DNA from: Acidimicrobiia bacterium
GTDB taxonomy: Bacteria > Acidobacteriota > Terriglobia > Bryobacterales > Bryobacteraceae
NCBI GenBank assembly: GCA_016871315.1
Contig: VFZE01000028.1
Coordinates: 1 to 64,000 of the forward strand
DNA: 64,000 bases
Direction: 5' to 3'
Below, piece after piece: positions 26,171-35,101 of this stretch. Made by a program: the position numbers and the translations under genes. The notes under the pieces are model-generated. The model did not search any database, had not been told where the DNA came from, and saw nothing but the letters and a program-made list of their open reading frames with translations. Each line of letters begins with the position of its first letter. The first letter of the stretch is position 1.

Positions 26171-26278
26171 CATCGCCGCTACAGCCCGGCACGCAAGTAA
26201 GCAATCACATCGGCCAGCTGCTGCTTGCTGAGCGACTTCTCCAGATCCTCCGGCATCAGCGAAATCGACGACGACCGG
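26171..26278. repeat. Direct repeat, copy B: true 3' end of the heme-binding gene
   Basis: The partner of copy A at 25564-25671, offset by 607 bp in the same orientation and about 94 percent identical by eye. This copy is the functional 3' end of the heme-binding lipoprotein gene on the minus strand. The 499 bp between the copies hold the second hic locus and nothing else I can recognise. Confidence 0.85.
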
Positions 26279-29097
26279 ATCTCGGCGACATTGCTCCTGA
26301 GCAGCGTCACATCCTCCTCCGCGCCGCCGCGCAGCGTGATCGCCCCCGGCGTCTCCGACGCCAGGATGCCGTCGTACATGCGGCCGTCCTTGGTCGTCAC
26401 CACGTAGTTCACGAAGCGCGATTCAATCGCCGCGCTCGGATCGAGAATCGCCGCCAGCAGTTCCTCCTTCGTCTTTACGCTCACTCCAGACAAGTCCGGC
26501 CCCACGCGCGTTCCGCCCAGCCTCCGCGGCATGTGACAGTTGGCGCACGCTTCGGCGAAGGCCAGCTTGCCACGCGCCGCATCGCCGTCGAGCGCCAGCG
26601 CGTCGCGATAAGCTGCCACCACCTTCGCTCGGTCACCGCCGACCTGAAACAGCACCTTCGCCCGCGCCGCGATCTTCGCATCCGTACTCTCCAGCAGCCG
26701 GTTCCGCGAGCCGATATCGACAGCCGCCTTCTCGATCCGCCCGCTCTCAAGCGCCTCCATCATCGCCGGAATCCGCTCCTTCGACGACATCAGCGCCCCA
26801 ATCGCCTTCCCTCTCGCCTCGGGCGAATAGCTTCGCCAGTTCTCGATCAGCTTCCCCGCCACCGCCGGTTCATCAAAGGAGGCCAGCGCCTGCACCGCTG
26901 CCCCTTGTACTGCCGAGGAAGAGGCAACCAGCTTCTCCAGCACCGGAGCGGCCGCGGCGTACGGCGCCCCGCGCAGCGCCGCAATCGCTCGCATGCGTGC
27001 ATCCGCGCCGCGGTTTTCATCCAACGCCTCCCGCGACGCGCGCTCCACAAGTCCCGGCAGCGACAGGAACCGCGCCACCTCCCAAGCCGGCTCAATCCCC
27101 TGATCAATGAACCGCGCAATATGCGCGTCCGAGCCCGCCACGCGAACGTTGCGCGCCCCCGCCAGCCGCAACCCGCGCGCCAGCCCGGAAAGTCCCGGTG
27201 CTGGATCCTTCTGCCTGGATAGCGTTCCCAGCAACGCCTGCAACTCGCCCGCCTGATTCCGCGCCCCCACCAGCGAACCCAGCGCAACGGCCATCTCCTT
27301 GTTCACGCCATCGCCCAGCGAGGCAAGGAACGCGCCTGGATAATTCGCTACCGAGGTCAGAATCGCCGCACGCACCCATCGGTCATCGCCATCCTGCCGC
27401 GCCAGTCTTGCCAACGCGCGGCGCACCGCCGGCGTATCCGCGCCGCCCAGCGTGAAGGCCGTCTGAAAACGCACCCGGACATCGTCATCCTCCGCCATCG
27501 CCAGAACGGCGCGCGGCTCCGCCAGCCGCACCGCCTGCTCCCGAACTCGCGGATGCGCATCCTTCAGCAAGCCTCCTACAAGCGCCGCATCAAGACCGTT
27601 CATCGCCTCCAGCACCCACAACGCCCGCACACGCGCCCGCGCGTCGCGCGTCGAACCCGCCAACTCCCGCAGGGCCGCCAATGCCGTTGCGTCCTGCCTC
27701 TCCATGAGAAGCCGGTGTGCCGTCTCCCGGTGCCAGCCATTCTCATGCTCCAGCAGCCTCACCAACTCCGCCGCGCTCGCCTTGCCCACCTCCACGCGCA
27801 GCGCCCGACGCTGCCGCGGACTCTTATGCGAGAAACGATAAATGCGCCCCAGCTTGTCGCCGCTGTAGAAATCCATCTCCTTGCGCAGCTCCTCCGGAAC
27901 CGAAAGCGGCGTCTCGATGAACTCACGTTGCATGTCCATCATGTACAGGTTGCCGTCCGGCGCATTCGCAAAACAGGCCGGCCGGAACCACTGGTCCGTC
28001 GACGCGAGAAACTCCACGCCTTCCTTGGCGGGGCGCGCCTGGAACGTCACACCATCCGCCTTCACCACATCGCGCCTCACCAGGTTCCCGCTCACATCGC
28101 CCGTGAACACATTGCCCACGTAGCTCTCCGGCCACGCATCGCCGGAATAGAGCGTCCCTCCCGCCGCTCCCGTGATGTAGCCGGCCACGTGCTCCACACG
28201 CCCCGACTTTTGATCATCGAACCGCTCCTGCCGCAGCTTTGTCCGAACCACGCGCCAGTGCTGCGGTTCCGTCAACGGATACATCTTGCGCGGGAAATCT
28301 CCGTACAGGTCCTGCCACACGGAAGCAACCTCCACCAGCGGCGCGCGCAACAGAAAATGCCGCGGCAGCACCACGTGCCTCAGATGAATCGTGTTCTGCG
28401 AAATGAACCGGTTGCCCCAATCGTCGAACGTCGAACCATACTGCGCCGGGCCCGAGGCCGCCTCAAACCGCCCGCTCAGCGGATGGTACCGGAAGTCGGC
28501 GCCGCGGACCTGCACGGCCGGCATCTCCGGATTCTTCAGCGAACGGATCAACCCCTCATTGCCGGCGTTCGAAAAATAGATCCAGTTGTCCAGCCCCAGC
28601 CGCGGATTCGTGATCTGCCCCTCCGGGTTTCCTTGATAGAAGCCCGTGAACAGCACTTCGCGCACATCGGCCCGCCCATCGCCATCGGTGTCCTTCCAAT
28701 ACAGAATCTCCGGCGCCGCCGGAACAATCAGCCCGCCCTTCCACGGCATCAGCCCGCTCACTTGGAGCACGTTCTCGGCGAACACCGCACTCCGGTCCGC
28801 GCGCCCGTCCCCGTCGGTATCCTCCAACATCCTGATCCGCGACCGCGCCGGCCTGCCGTCCACCGGGTCATACGGCAGGTCCAGCATCTCCGCCACAAAC
28901 GCGCGTCCGTACTCATCGAACACCATGTCCACCGGGTCCACAACATCCGGCTCAGCGGCGAAAATCTGAACCTCGAAATCCTCGCTCAATCGGAAACTTT
29001 TCAGCCCTTCCTCAGGCGTCAACGAACCCGGCCCCGAACGCGAACATCCCCCCAAAAACAGAGCGGCAATGGCGAAAAAAATGCGCATGAATCTCAC
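26179..29097 (-). CDS. Large lipoprotein: propeller, HEAT-like repeats, PVC-type heme-binding domain
   Basis: A 972-residue protein with a lipoprotein signal (lipobox LGGC near residue 18). The first half is a membrane-bound-dehydrogenase-type beta-propeller (FRLSEDFEVQIFAAEP, DTDGDGRADR repeats, a pattern shared with sugar dehydrogenases). From about 470 to 800 lie HEAT-like helical repeats (ALAALRELAGSTRDARARVR and similar). The C-terminal cytochrome-like domain has one heme motif, CANCH, near residue 851 and VGPDLSG. It is probably a periplasmic single-heme oxidoreductase or carrier; the substrate is unknown. Its 3' end is duplicated at 25564-25671. Divergent from the Mg/Nramp cluster. Confidence 0.88.
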   Translation of the reverse strand: MRFMRIFFAIAALFLGGCSRSGPGSLTPEEGLKSFRLSEDFEVQIFAAEPDVVDPVDMVFDEYGRAFVAEMLDLPYDPVDGRPARSRIRMLEDTDGDGRADRSAVFAENVLQVSGLMPWKGGLIVPAAPEILYWKDTDGDGRADVREVLFTGFYQGNPEGQITNPRLGLDNWIYFSNAGNEGLIRSLKNPEMPAVQVRGADFRYHPLSGRFEAASGPAQYGSTFDDWGNRFISQNTIHLRHVVLPRHFLLRAPLVEVASVWQDLYGDFPRKMYPLTEPQHWRVVRTKLRQERFDDQKSGRVEHVAGYITGAAGGTLYSGDAWPESYVGNVFTGDVSGNLVRRDVVKADGVTFQARPAKEGVEFLASTDQWFRPACFANAPDGNLYMMDMQREFIETPLSVPEELRKEMDFYSGDKLGRIYRFSHKSPRQRRALRVEVGKASAAELVRLLEHENGWHRETAHRLLMERQDATALAALRELAGSTRDARARVRALWVLEAMNGLDAALVGGLLKDAHPRVREQAVRLAEPRAVLAMAEDDDVRVRFQTAFTLGGADTPAVRRALARLARQDGDDRWVRAAILTSVANYPGAFLASLGDGVNKEMAVALGSLVGARNQAGELQALLGTLSRQKDPAPGLSGLARGLRLAGARNVRVAGSDAHIARFIDQGIEPAWEVARFLSLPGLVERASREALDENRGADARMRAIAALRGAPYAAAAPVLEKLVASSSAVQGAAVQALASFDEPAVAGKLIENWRSYSPEARGKAIGALMSSKERIPAMMEALESGRIEKAAVDIGSRNRLLESTDAKIAARAKVLFQVGGDRAKVVAAYRDALALDGDAARGKLAFAEACANCHMPRRLGGTRVGPDLSGVSVKTKEELLAAILDPSAAIESRFVNYVVTTKDGRMYDGILASETPGAITLRGGAEEDVTLLRSNVAEIRSSSISLMPEDLEKSLSKQQLADVIAYLRAGL

Positions 29098-29137
29098 GAG
29101 TTCTATGCTACATTGAGAGGGCCGTGGAATCGCAACA

Positions 29138-30379
29138 ATGCCGGAGAAGCTGCTTTATCTCACGGAGTTGGTGGGCCTTGTCGTCTACGACCTCAAAGGC
29201 CGCAGAATCGGCCGTATCCGCGATGCCGCGCTTGTCCCTCTGATCGATCCCGCCCGTATTGACCGCTTCCTCATCGGCGGCGGCTGGAGTTGGCTCGTCT
29301 TCCGCCACGACCAGGTCCGCTCCATCTCGCTCAAGGGCATCCACCTCAAGGACGAGAAGCTCATCCCCTACCACGCCGACGAGTACATGCTACGCCTCGT
29401 CCGCGACCTCATGGACAAACAGATCATCGACGCGCAGGGCCGCAAAGTGGTCCGCGTCACCGACGTCACCTTCGCCATCCACGAAAACGGAAGCGGCAGC
29501 CAGCTGCGTGTGCTCGAAGTCGACGTCGGCCTGCGCAGCATCGTCCGCCGCATCTTCCAGGGCGCCGTCCCCCGCAGCGGGATCCGCAAGATCCAGAACC
29601 CTATTCCCGTCAACTCCATCCGCTGGGAACTGACCAACATCCTCGAGCCAGACCCGCAGCGCCGCCTGCGCCTCAACATCTCTCACGCGCTGCTTGAAAA
29701 AATGCACCCCGCCGACCTCGCCGACATCGTCGAAGAGCTCAGCCCCGACAACCGCGAAGCCATCTTCGAAGCCATCGATGAGGAAGTGGCCGCCGATACG
29801 CTCTCCGAAGTCGAGCCCGACATCCAGGCCAGCATTCTCGAGTCACTCGAAACCGACCGCGCCGCCGACATCCTCGAAGAAATGGCCCCCGACGAGGCCG
29901 CCGACGCGCTTGGCGAACTCGAAGAGGACACCTCCGCGGGCATCCTCGCGGAAATGGAAAGCGAGCCGAAAACCGAAGTCCGCGAGCTGCTCGAATTCAA
30001 GGAAGACACAGCCGGCGGCTTGATGAACACCGAATATGTGGCCCTGCACTCCAAGGCGACCATCGCCGACGCCTTCGAGGCCCTCCGAGGTAATGAAGAG
30101 CTGCATGATTCGCTGAACTCGCTTTTCCTGGTGGATGAGGACGGCAAGCTGACGGCCGCCGTCCCGCTGGCGCGCTTGTTCAGCGGCACGGTCCAGACTC
30201 CATTGGCCGAACTCGCCGTGGAGCTGCTGATTCAAGTCGATGTCACCGCCAAGCAGGACAAAGTCACCGAGCTGTTCGACAAGTACAACCTGCTCAGCCT
30301 GCCCGTCGTCGATGAGGAAGGCGTCATGGAGGGCGTGATCACCGCCGATGACGTGATCACGGTGCTGCGCGAAAAATGA
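29138..30379 (+). CDS. Soluble MgtE N-terminal/CBS domain protein with PRC-barrel-like start
   Basis: A 413-residue protein without membrane helices. Residues about 1-160 contain two PRC-barrel-like segments (VYDLKGRRIGRIRDAAL and MDKQIIDAQGRKVVRVTDVTF). An MgtE-N helical superhelix follows (about 190-290: MHPADLADIVEELSPDNR and LEEMAPDEAADALGEL), then a CBS pair (about 300-413: VALHSKATIADAFEALR, LPVVDEEGVMEGVITADDV). In MgtE channels these domains sense Mg2+ and gate a pore, but the pore itself is missing. The stop codon overlaps the start of an Nramp-like transporter by 4 nt. It is likely the metal-sensing subunit of that transporter. Confidence 0.88.
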   Translation: MPEKLLYLTELVGLVVYDLKGRRIGRIRDAALVPLIDPARIDRFLIGGGWSWLVFRHDQVRSISLKGIHLKDEKLIPYHADEYMLRLVRDLMDKQIIDAQGRKVVRVTDVTFAIHENGSGSQLRVLEVDVGLRSIVRRIFQGAVPRSGIRKIQNPIPVNSIRWELTNILEPDPQRRLRLNISHALLEKMHPADLADIVEELSPDNREAIFEAIDEEVAADTLSEVEPDIQASILESLETDRAADILEEMAPDEAADALGELEEDTSAGILAEMESEPKTEVRELLEFKEDTAGGLMNTEYVALHSKATIADAFEALRGNEELHDSLNSLFLVDEDGKLTAAVPLARLFSGTVQTPLAELAVELLIQVDVTAKQDKVTELFDKYNLLSLPVVDEEGVMEGVITADDVITVLREK

Positions 30380-31626
30380 GGGTCGCGCGCTTCTTCCGGC
30401 GTTTCAAACACCGCATCGGCATCTTTCTGGCCGTGCTCGGGCCCGGCTTGATTACCGCCATTGTCGATAATGACGCCGGCGGCATCTACACCTACTCGCA
30501 GGCCGGCGCCAAGTACGGCTATCTTCCTCTCTGGACGCTGGCCCCTATCACGCTGCTGCTCATCGTCACCCAGGAGATGTGCTCGCGCATGGGCGCCGTT
30601 ACGGGCAAGGGCCTCTCCGATCTGATCCGTGAAGAGTACGGCGTCCGCACCACCTTCGTGATGATGGCCGCCCTCGTTGCCACGAACCTCACCAACGTCA
30701 TGGCCAACTTCGCCGGCGTCGCCACTTCGCTGGAGCTGTTCCATGTCAGCCGCTACATCTCCGTGCCGCTGGCCGCGCTCGCCGTCTGGCTCCTGATCGT
30801 CAAGAACAGTTACGCCCGTGTGGAGAAAGTCCTCCTGTTCTCCTGCTCCCTCTATGTCTGCTACATCATCGCCGGATTCCTGGTGAACCCGGACTGGAAG
30901 GAGGCCGCCGTCTACAGCGTCCGCCCCGTGCTGATGCTCGATCCCGGCTATCTCGGCCTACTCATCGGCATGGTCGGCACCTCGGTCGCGCCGTGGATGC
31001 AGTTTTACCTGCAAGCGGCCATCGTCGAAAAGGGCGTCACCGTCAAGGAGTACGCCGAATCGCGCGTCGAGGTGATCGTTGGCTGCATCGTCATGTCCGT
31101 GATCGCCTTCTTCATCATCGTCGCCTGCGCCGGCGCCATCTGGGACGTTAAGCCGCGCGACATCACCGACGCCACCGACGCCGCGCTCGGCTTGAAACCC
31201 TTCGGCGAGTACGCCTACCTGCTGTTCTGCGCCGGCTTGCTCAACGCTTCCCTGTTCGCCGCCTGCATTCTGCCGCTCTCTACCGCCTACACCGTCTGCG
31301 AGGGCCTCGGCTTTGAATCCGGACAAAGCCTCGACTTCAAGCAGGCGCCCATCTTCTACTGGCTATTCACTCTGCTGATCGCCGCCGGAGCCGGAGTCAC
31401 GCTGCTGCCCGGCTTCCCGCTGGTGAAGATGATCCTGTTCAGTCAGGTCATCAACGGCGTGCTGCTGCCGTTTGTGCTGATCTACATGATCCTGCTGGTG
31501 AACAAGCCGCGCGTGATGAAGACTCACATCAACTCGCGCTGGTACAATTTTGTCGCCTGGACTTCGGTGGTCGTGATCATCGGCATGACACTCGCCTTGG
31601 TCGGCATCACCATTCGTGACTTATGA
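30376..31626 (+). CDS. Nramp-related divalent metal transporter with non-canonical binding motifs
   Basis: A 416-residue membrane protein with about eleven predicted helices and the Nramp fold. The first-helix metal motif, DPGN in MntH/NRAMP, is here DNDAGG (31-36) in a setting otherwise typical of the family (GPGLITAIV...YSQAGAKYGY). In helix 6 the usual M-P-H is A205-P-W. Loss of that Met is reported for Nramp-related Mg2+ transporters, so Mg2+ rather than Mn2+/Fe2+ is a reasonable guess. The gene overlaps both neighbours by 4 nt, linking it to an MgtE-N/CBS protein upstream and a CRTAC1-like protein downstream. Many genomes annotate such proteins simply as divalent metal transporters. Confidence 0.9.
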   Translation: MRVARFFRRFKHRIGIFLAVLGPGLITAIVDNDAGGIYTYSQAGAKYGYLPLWTLAPITLLLIVTQEMCSRMGAVTGKGLSDLIREEYGVRTTFVMMAALVATNLTNVMANFAGVATSLELFHVSRYISVPLAALAVWLLIVKNSYARVEKVLLFSCSLYVCYIIAGFLVNPDWKEAAVYSVRPVLMLDPGYLGLLIGMVGTSVAPWMQFYLQAAIVEKGVTVKEYAESRVEVIVGCIVMSVIAFFIIVACAGAIWDVKPRDITDATDAALGLKPFGEYAYLLFCAGLLNASLFAACILPLSTAYTVCEGLGFESGQSLDFKQAPIFYWLFTLLIAAGAGVTLLPGFPLVKMILFSQVINGVLLPFVLIYMILLVNKPRVMKTHINSRWYNFVAWTSVVVIIGMTLALVGITIRDL

Positions 31627-33344
31627 GAGTGCGCCACTGGACATTTCTGCTGACTGCATCCGCGTTGCTCGCGCAAGGCGTCGCGACACGCACCGTGAAA
31701 CCGCAACCCCGAGGCAAACCATCCGGCCGCCCCTTCCACGCCAAGTTCACCGATGTCGCGGCCGAAGCCGGCTTGAGGCACCCGCTCATCTACGGCGCCT
31801 CCGACCGCAAGACCTATATCCTCGAAACCACGGGCCCCGGCGCAGCCTTCATCGACTACGACAAGGACGGCTGGCTCGACATCTTCCTTTTGAGCGGCAC
31901 GCGCCTGGACGGCGACCCACCCGGCGTCTCCAATCGCCTCTACCGCAACACCGGAAAAGGCCGCTTCGAGGACGTCACCGAAAAAGCCGGACTGCTCCGC
32001 GCCGGCTGGGCCTCCTCGGTCGCCGCAGGCGACTTCGATAACGACGGCCATACCGACCTGTTCATCACCTACTGGGGTCAGAACATCCTCTACCGCAACA
32101 CCGGCAAAGGCCGCTTTGAAGACATCACCGCCAAGGCCGGCCTGCTCCAAAAGGGAGTGTACTGGGGCGCCGGCGCGACCTTCGTCGATTACGACCGCGA
32201 CGGCGACCTCGACCTGTTCGTCTCGAATTACCTGGTCTTCGACATTGCCAAGGTCCCCAAGCCCGGCCAGACCAACAACTGCAACTGGAAAGGCATTCCC
32301 GTAAACTGCGGCCCGCGCGGCCTGCCGCCCGCCCGCCACTGGCTCTACCGCAACAACGGCGACGGCACTTTCTCCGACGTCTCCCGTGCCTCCGGTATAC
32401 TGGCCGCCGAAGGCAGCTACGGCATGACCGCCGTCGCCGCCGATTTCGACAACGACGGCTGGCCCGACATCTACGTCGCCTGCGACTCGACGCCCAGTCT
32501 CTTCTTCCGCAACAACCACGACGGTACCTTCACCGAATCGGCGCTCGAGCGCGGCATTGCGTTGAACGAGGACGGCATGGAGCAGGCCGGCATGGGCCTC
32601 GGCATCGGCGACTATAACCTCGACGGCTCGCTCGACATCTTCAAGACAAACTTCGCCGACGACACCAACACGCTTTATCGCAATGACGGCAAGGGCAATT
32701 TCCAGGACGTCACCATCCCCAGCGGCCTGGGCGTCGAAACGCGCTATGTCGGCTGGGGCGCCGCCATCGCCGACCTCGACAACGACGGCCTGGCCGACCT
32801 TTTCTATGTCACCGGCAGCGTCTACCCGGAAGTGGAGGCCAAGCTCCCGCAATATCCCTACAAGACCCCGCGCGTCGTCTTCCGCAACCTCGGCGGCGGC
32901 AAGTTCGAGGAGCTGCTCGAGGAAGCCGGACCCGCCATCCCCGTCCCGCATGCCAGCCGTGGCGCCGCCTTCGGCGATTTCGACAACGACGGTGACATCG
33001 ATGTGCTGGTTGTGAACATGCACGAGCCGCCGTCATTGCTCCGCAACGACCTCTCCGGCAACCGCAACTGGCTGCAAGTGAAACTGGAGGGCGTCAAATC
33101 CAACCGCGACGCCATCGGCGCCCGCGTCACCGCCCGCTACGGGGGCAAAGTGCAAGCCCAGGAAGTGCTCAGCCAAGCCAGCTTTTATTCGGTCAACGAC
33201 TTCCGCCTCCACTTCGGCCTAGGTGCGGCGGAGGAAGTGGATCTCGAAATCCGCTGGCCCAACGGACAGGTGGAAAAGATCGGCCGCGTCAAGCCCAACC
33301 GCGTGGTGCGGATCCTAGAGGGATCAGGCAATGAGAAGAAGTGA
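31623..33344 (+). CDS. Secreted CRTAC1-like FG-GAP protein with ASPIC/UnbV domain
   Basis: A 573-residue protein with a signal peptide (about 1-20). It has a seven-bladed integrin-alpha-like propeller built of FG-GAP/VCBS repeats with Ca2+-binding DxDxDG motifs (DYDKDGWLDIFLL, DFDNDGHTDLFI, DYDRDGDLDLFV, DFDNDGWPDIYV). The C-terminal ASPIC/UnbV domain (about 480-570) includes DAIGARVTARYGG and EIRWPNGQVEK. Function of the family is unknown; extracellular or periplasmic binding is likely. It overlaps the transporter gene by 4 nt, so it is translated from the same message. Confidence 0.9.
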   Translation: MRVRHWTFLLTASALLAQGVATRTVKPQPRGKPSGRPFHAKFTDVAAEAGLRHPLIYGASDRKTYILETTGPGAAFIDYDKDGWLDIFLLSGTRLDGDPPGVSNRLYRNTGKGRFEDVTEKAGLLRAGWASSVAAGDFDNDGHTDLFITYWGQNILYRNTGKGRFEDITAKAGLLQKGVYWGAGATFVDYDRDGDLDLFVSNYLVFDIAKVPKPGQTNNCNWKGIPVNCGPRGLPPARHWLYRNNGDGTFSDVSRASGILAAEGSYGMTAVAADFDNDGWPDIYVACDSTPSLFFRNNHDGTFTESALERGIALNEDGMEQAGMGLGIGDYNLDGSLDIFKTNFADDTNTLYRNDGKGNFQDVTIPSGLGVETRYVGWGAAIADLDNDGLADLFYVTGSVYPEVEAKLPQYPYKTPRVVFRNLGGGKFEELLEEAGPAIPVPHASRGAAFGDFDNDGDIDVLVVNMHEPPSLLRNDLSGNRNWLQVKLEGVKSNRDAIGARVTARYGGKVQAQEVLSQASFYSVNDFRLHFGLGAAEEVDLEIRWPNGQVEKIGRVKPNRVVRILEGSGNEKK

Positions 33345-33443
33345 TGGAACGAATTCTGCATGATCGCGTGGCTGCCCCGCTGGCCCGTGCTTCTCCAGGA
33401 TGCGGCAAGCCTCCTCGCCTGACAGTGGCCGGAGCCTACCCAA
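33324..33443 (-). pseudogene. hicA: Truncated hicA toxin remnant (third hic locus)
   Basis: A TTG-started frame of 39 codons overlaps the end of hicB on the minus strand. Its first 20 residues (GRLRPLSGEEACRILEKHG) match the N terminus of HicA toxins; after that the sequence is unrelated and the catalytic GSH motif is absent. It runs into the 3' end of the CRTAC1-like gene. The toxin has therefore been cut off, leaving an orphan antitoxin. Confidence 0.55.
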
Positions 33444-33663
33444 CCGGGACCTCAACTTGGGTGATGAAAACGTCGGGGTGGAAGCGGCTCTCGATCTCCA
33501 AGGGGTCGGCTGTTTCCAGAAACAGCGTCAAAGCCTCGGTCAAGTTGGCGCGCGCCTCCTCAACGGTTTTACCTTGACTGGCGATGTCGAATTCCGGGCA
33601 GGTGGCGACATACCAGTCGCCGTCTCGCTCGATGATGGCCGTTACTCGCCGGCTGGTCGCCAT
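33436..33663 (-). CDS. hicB: Orphan HicB-family antitoxin (third hic locus)
   Basis: A 75-residue HicB-type protein from the ATG at 33663 (an in-frame ATG 8 codons earlier is possible). Its core, TAIIERDGDWYVATCPEFDIASQGKTVEEARANLTEALTLFLE, is typical of short HicB antitoxins. The hicA gene that should follow is reduced to 20 recognisable codons, so this protein has no intact local toxin. It could still neutralise HicA from another locus. Confidence 0.85.
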   Translation of the reverse strand: MATSRRVTAIIERDGDWYVATCPEFDIASQGKTVEEARANLTEALTLFLETADPLEIESRFHPDVFITQVEVPVG

Positions 33664-33713
33664 GCCCTGATTGTACCGCCCCGCCAAAGGAAGGCATGGA
33701 GTAGTATTTACCT

Positions 33714-35057
33714 ATGAACCGCCGAACCTTCCTGCAAACTGCCCTGGCGGCGCCACTGGCGGCCGCCTCGCGAAAACCGAATATCGTGCTGCTGTTTGCC
33801 GATGATCTGGGCTACGGGGGCACCGGCCCCTATGGCGAGCGCGACTTCCCGACGCCGCACATTGACTCGATGGCGCGGAACGGGGTCCGGTTTACCAATG
33901 GCTACGTCTCCTGCCCGGTGTGCAGTCCGACGCGGGCGGGGATGATGACAGGGCGGTATCAGCAACGGTTCGGGCATGAGTTGAATCCAGGACCGGCTGA
34001 TCTGGCATTGAACGAGTTCGGGCTGCCACTGACCGAGACAACCATCGCGGACAGGCTGAAATCGCTCGGATATGCGACCGGCCTGATGGGCAAGTGGCAC
34101 CTGGGTTATCAGCCGGAGTTTCATCCGATGAAGCGCGGCTTTCATGAGTTCTTCGGGTTTCTCGGCGGGGCGCACTCCTATAACGACGCGCTCGCCGACA
34201 CGGCCAATCCGATCCTGCGCGGGACCGAGCGGGTGAACGAGAAGGAGTATCTCACCGACGCGCTGGGGCGCGAAGCGATCAGCTTCATTGACCGGCACAA
34301 GGCAGGCCCGTTCTTCCTCTACCTATCGTTCAACGCCGTACACGCACCGATGCAGGCGATGGAGAAGTACACGGACCGGTTTGCGGGGATCGCCGACCGC
34401 AACCGGCGCATTCACGCCGGAATGATGGCGGCGATGGACGATGCCATCGGCGGCGTGCTCACCACCTTGCAGCGGAACAAGCTGATGGAGGACACGCTGA
34501 TCTTCTTCATCAGCGACAACGGCGGCCCGACGCCGGTCAACACCTCGCGGAACACGCCGCTACGCGGATTCAAGGGACAAGTCTATGAGGGCGGCATCCG
34601 CGTGCCTTTCCTGATGCAATGGAACGGGAAGATCCGGAAGGGCTCGGTGTACGAACAGCCGGCCATCGCGCTGGATGTGCTGCCCACTGCCGTGGCGGCG
34701 GCCGGGGGCTCTATCGATCCGAACTGGAAGCTCGACGGCGTCGACCTGATGCCGCACGTCACCGGCAAGAACAAGAAGGCGCCGCATGAGACGCTCTACT
34801 GGCGGTTCGGCGCACGCAGCGCCATCCGCAAGGGCAACATGAAGCTGCTCAAGGAGGGCGGCGAGGCGGAGCTGTACGACCTTGCTAAGGACGTCGGCGA
34901 GCAGAACAACTTGGCGGCCACGCGGGCCGAGGCGGCGGCGGATCTGCAACGCGACTTCGAGGCTTGGAATAGCCAATTGATGGCCCCAAGATGGCGAAAT
35001 CCTCGAAATGATCGCCCCCAAAAGGGCCGTAAGAAAGCTGAATCGCGTTTCTGCTAA
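33714..35057 (+). CDS. Tat-exported sulfatase
   Basis: A 447-residue formylglycine-dependent sulfatase. Twin-arginine signal (NRRTFLQTALAAPLAAAS), metal ligands Asp30-Asp31 in LLFADDLGYGG, and the modification motif C70-S-P-T-R in SCPVCSPTRAG; GKWHLG and FFISDNGG also match the family. It hydrolyses sulfate esters, probably from sulfated polysaccharides or glycolipids. The Cys-type motif needs a formylglycine-generating enzyme, which is not in the window. The C-terminal 25 residues are basic and atypical. From here the coding strand is visibly G-richer than the genes before. Confidence 0.92.
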   Translation: MNRRTFLQTALAAPLAAASRKPNIVLLFADDLGYGGTGPYGERDFPTPHIDSMARNGVRFTNGYVSCPVCSPTRAGMMTGRYQQRFGHELNPGPADLALNEFGLPLTETTIADRLKSLGYATGLMGKWHLGYQPEFHPMKRGFHEFFGFLGGAHSYNDALADTANPILRGTERVNEKEYLTDALGREAISFIDRHKAGPFFLYLSFNAVHAPMQAMEKYTDRFAGIADRNRRIHAGMMAAMDDAIGGVLTTLQRNKLMEDTLIFFISDNGGPTPVNTSRNTPLRGFKGQVYEGGIRVPFLMQWNGKIRKGSVYEQPAIALDVLPTAVAAAGGSIDPNWKLDGVDLMPHVTGKNKKAPHETLYWRFGARSAIRKGNMKLLKEGGEAELYDLAKDVGEQNNLAATRAEAAADLQRDFEAWNSQLMAPRWRNPRNDRPQKGRKKAESRFC

Positions 35058-35101
35058 TATAGTCATAAGGAATTCTTTTCCCCAAAAGGAAGATCGACCC
35101 T

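Noticed and set aside
33345-33713. Replication origin at the GC-skew switch
   Set aside because: No dnaA, gyrase or other origin-linked gene, no DnaA-box cluster and no AT-rich unwinding region is visible; the interval is explained by hic debris.
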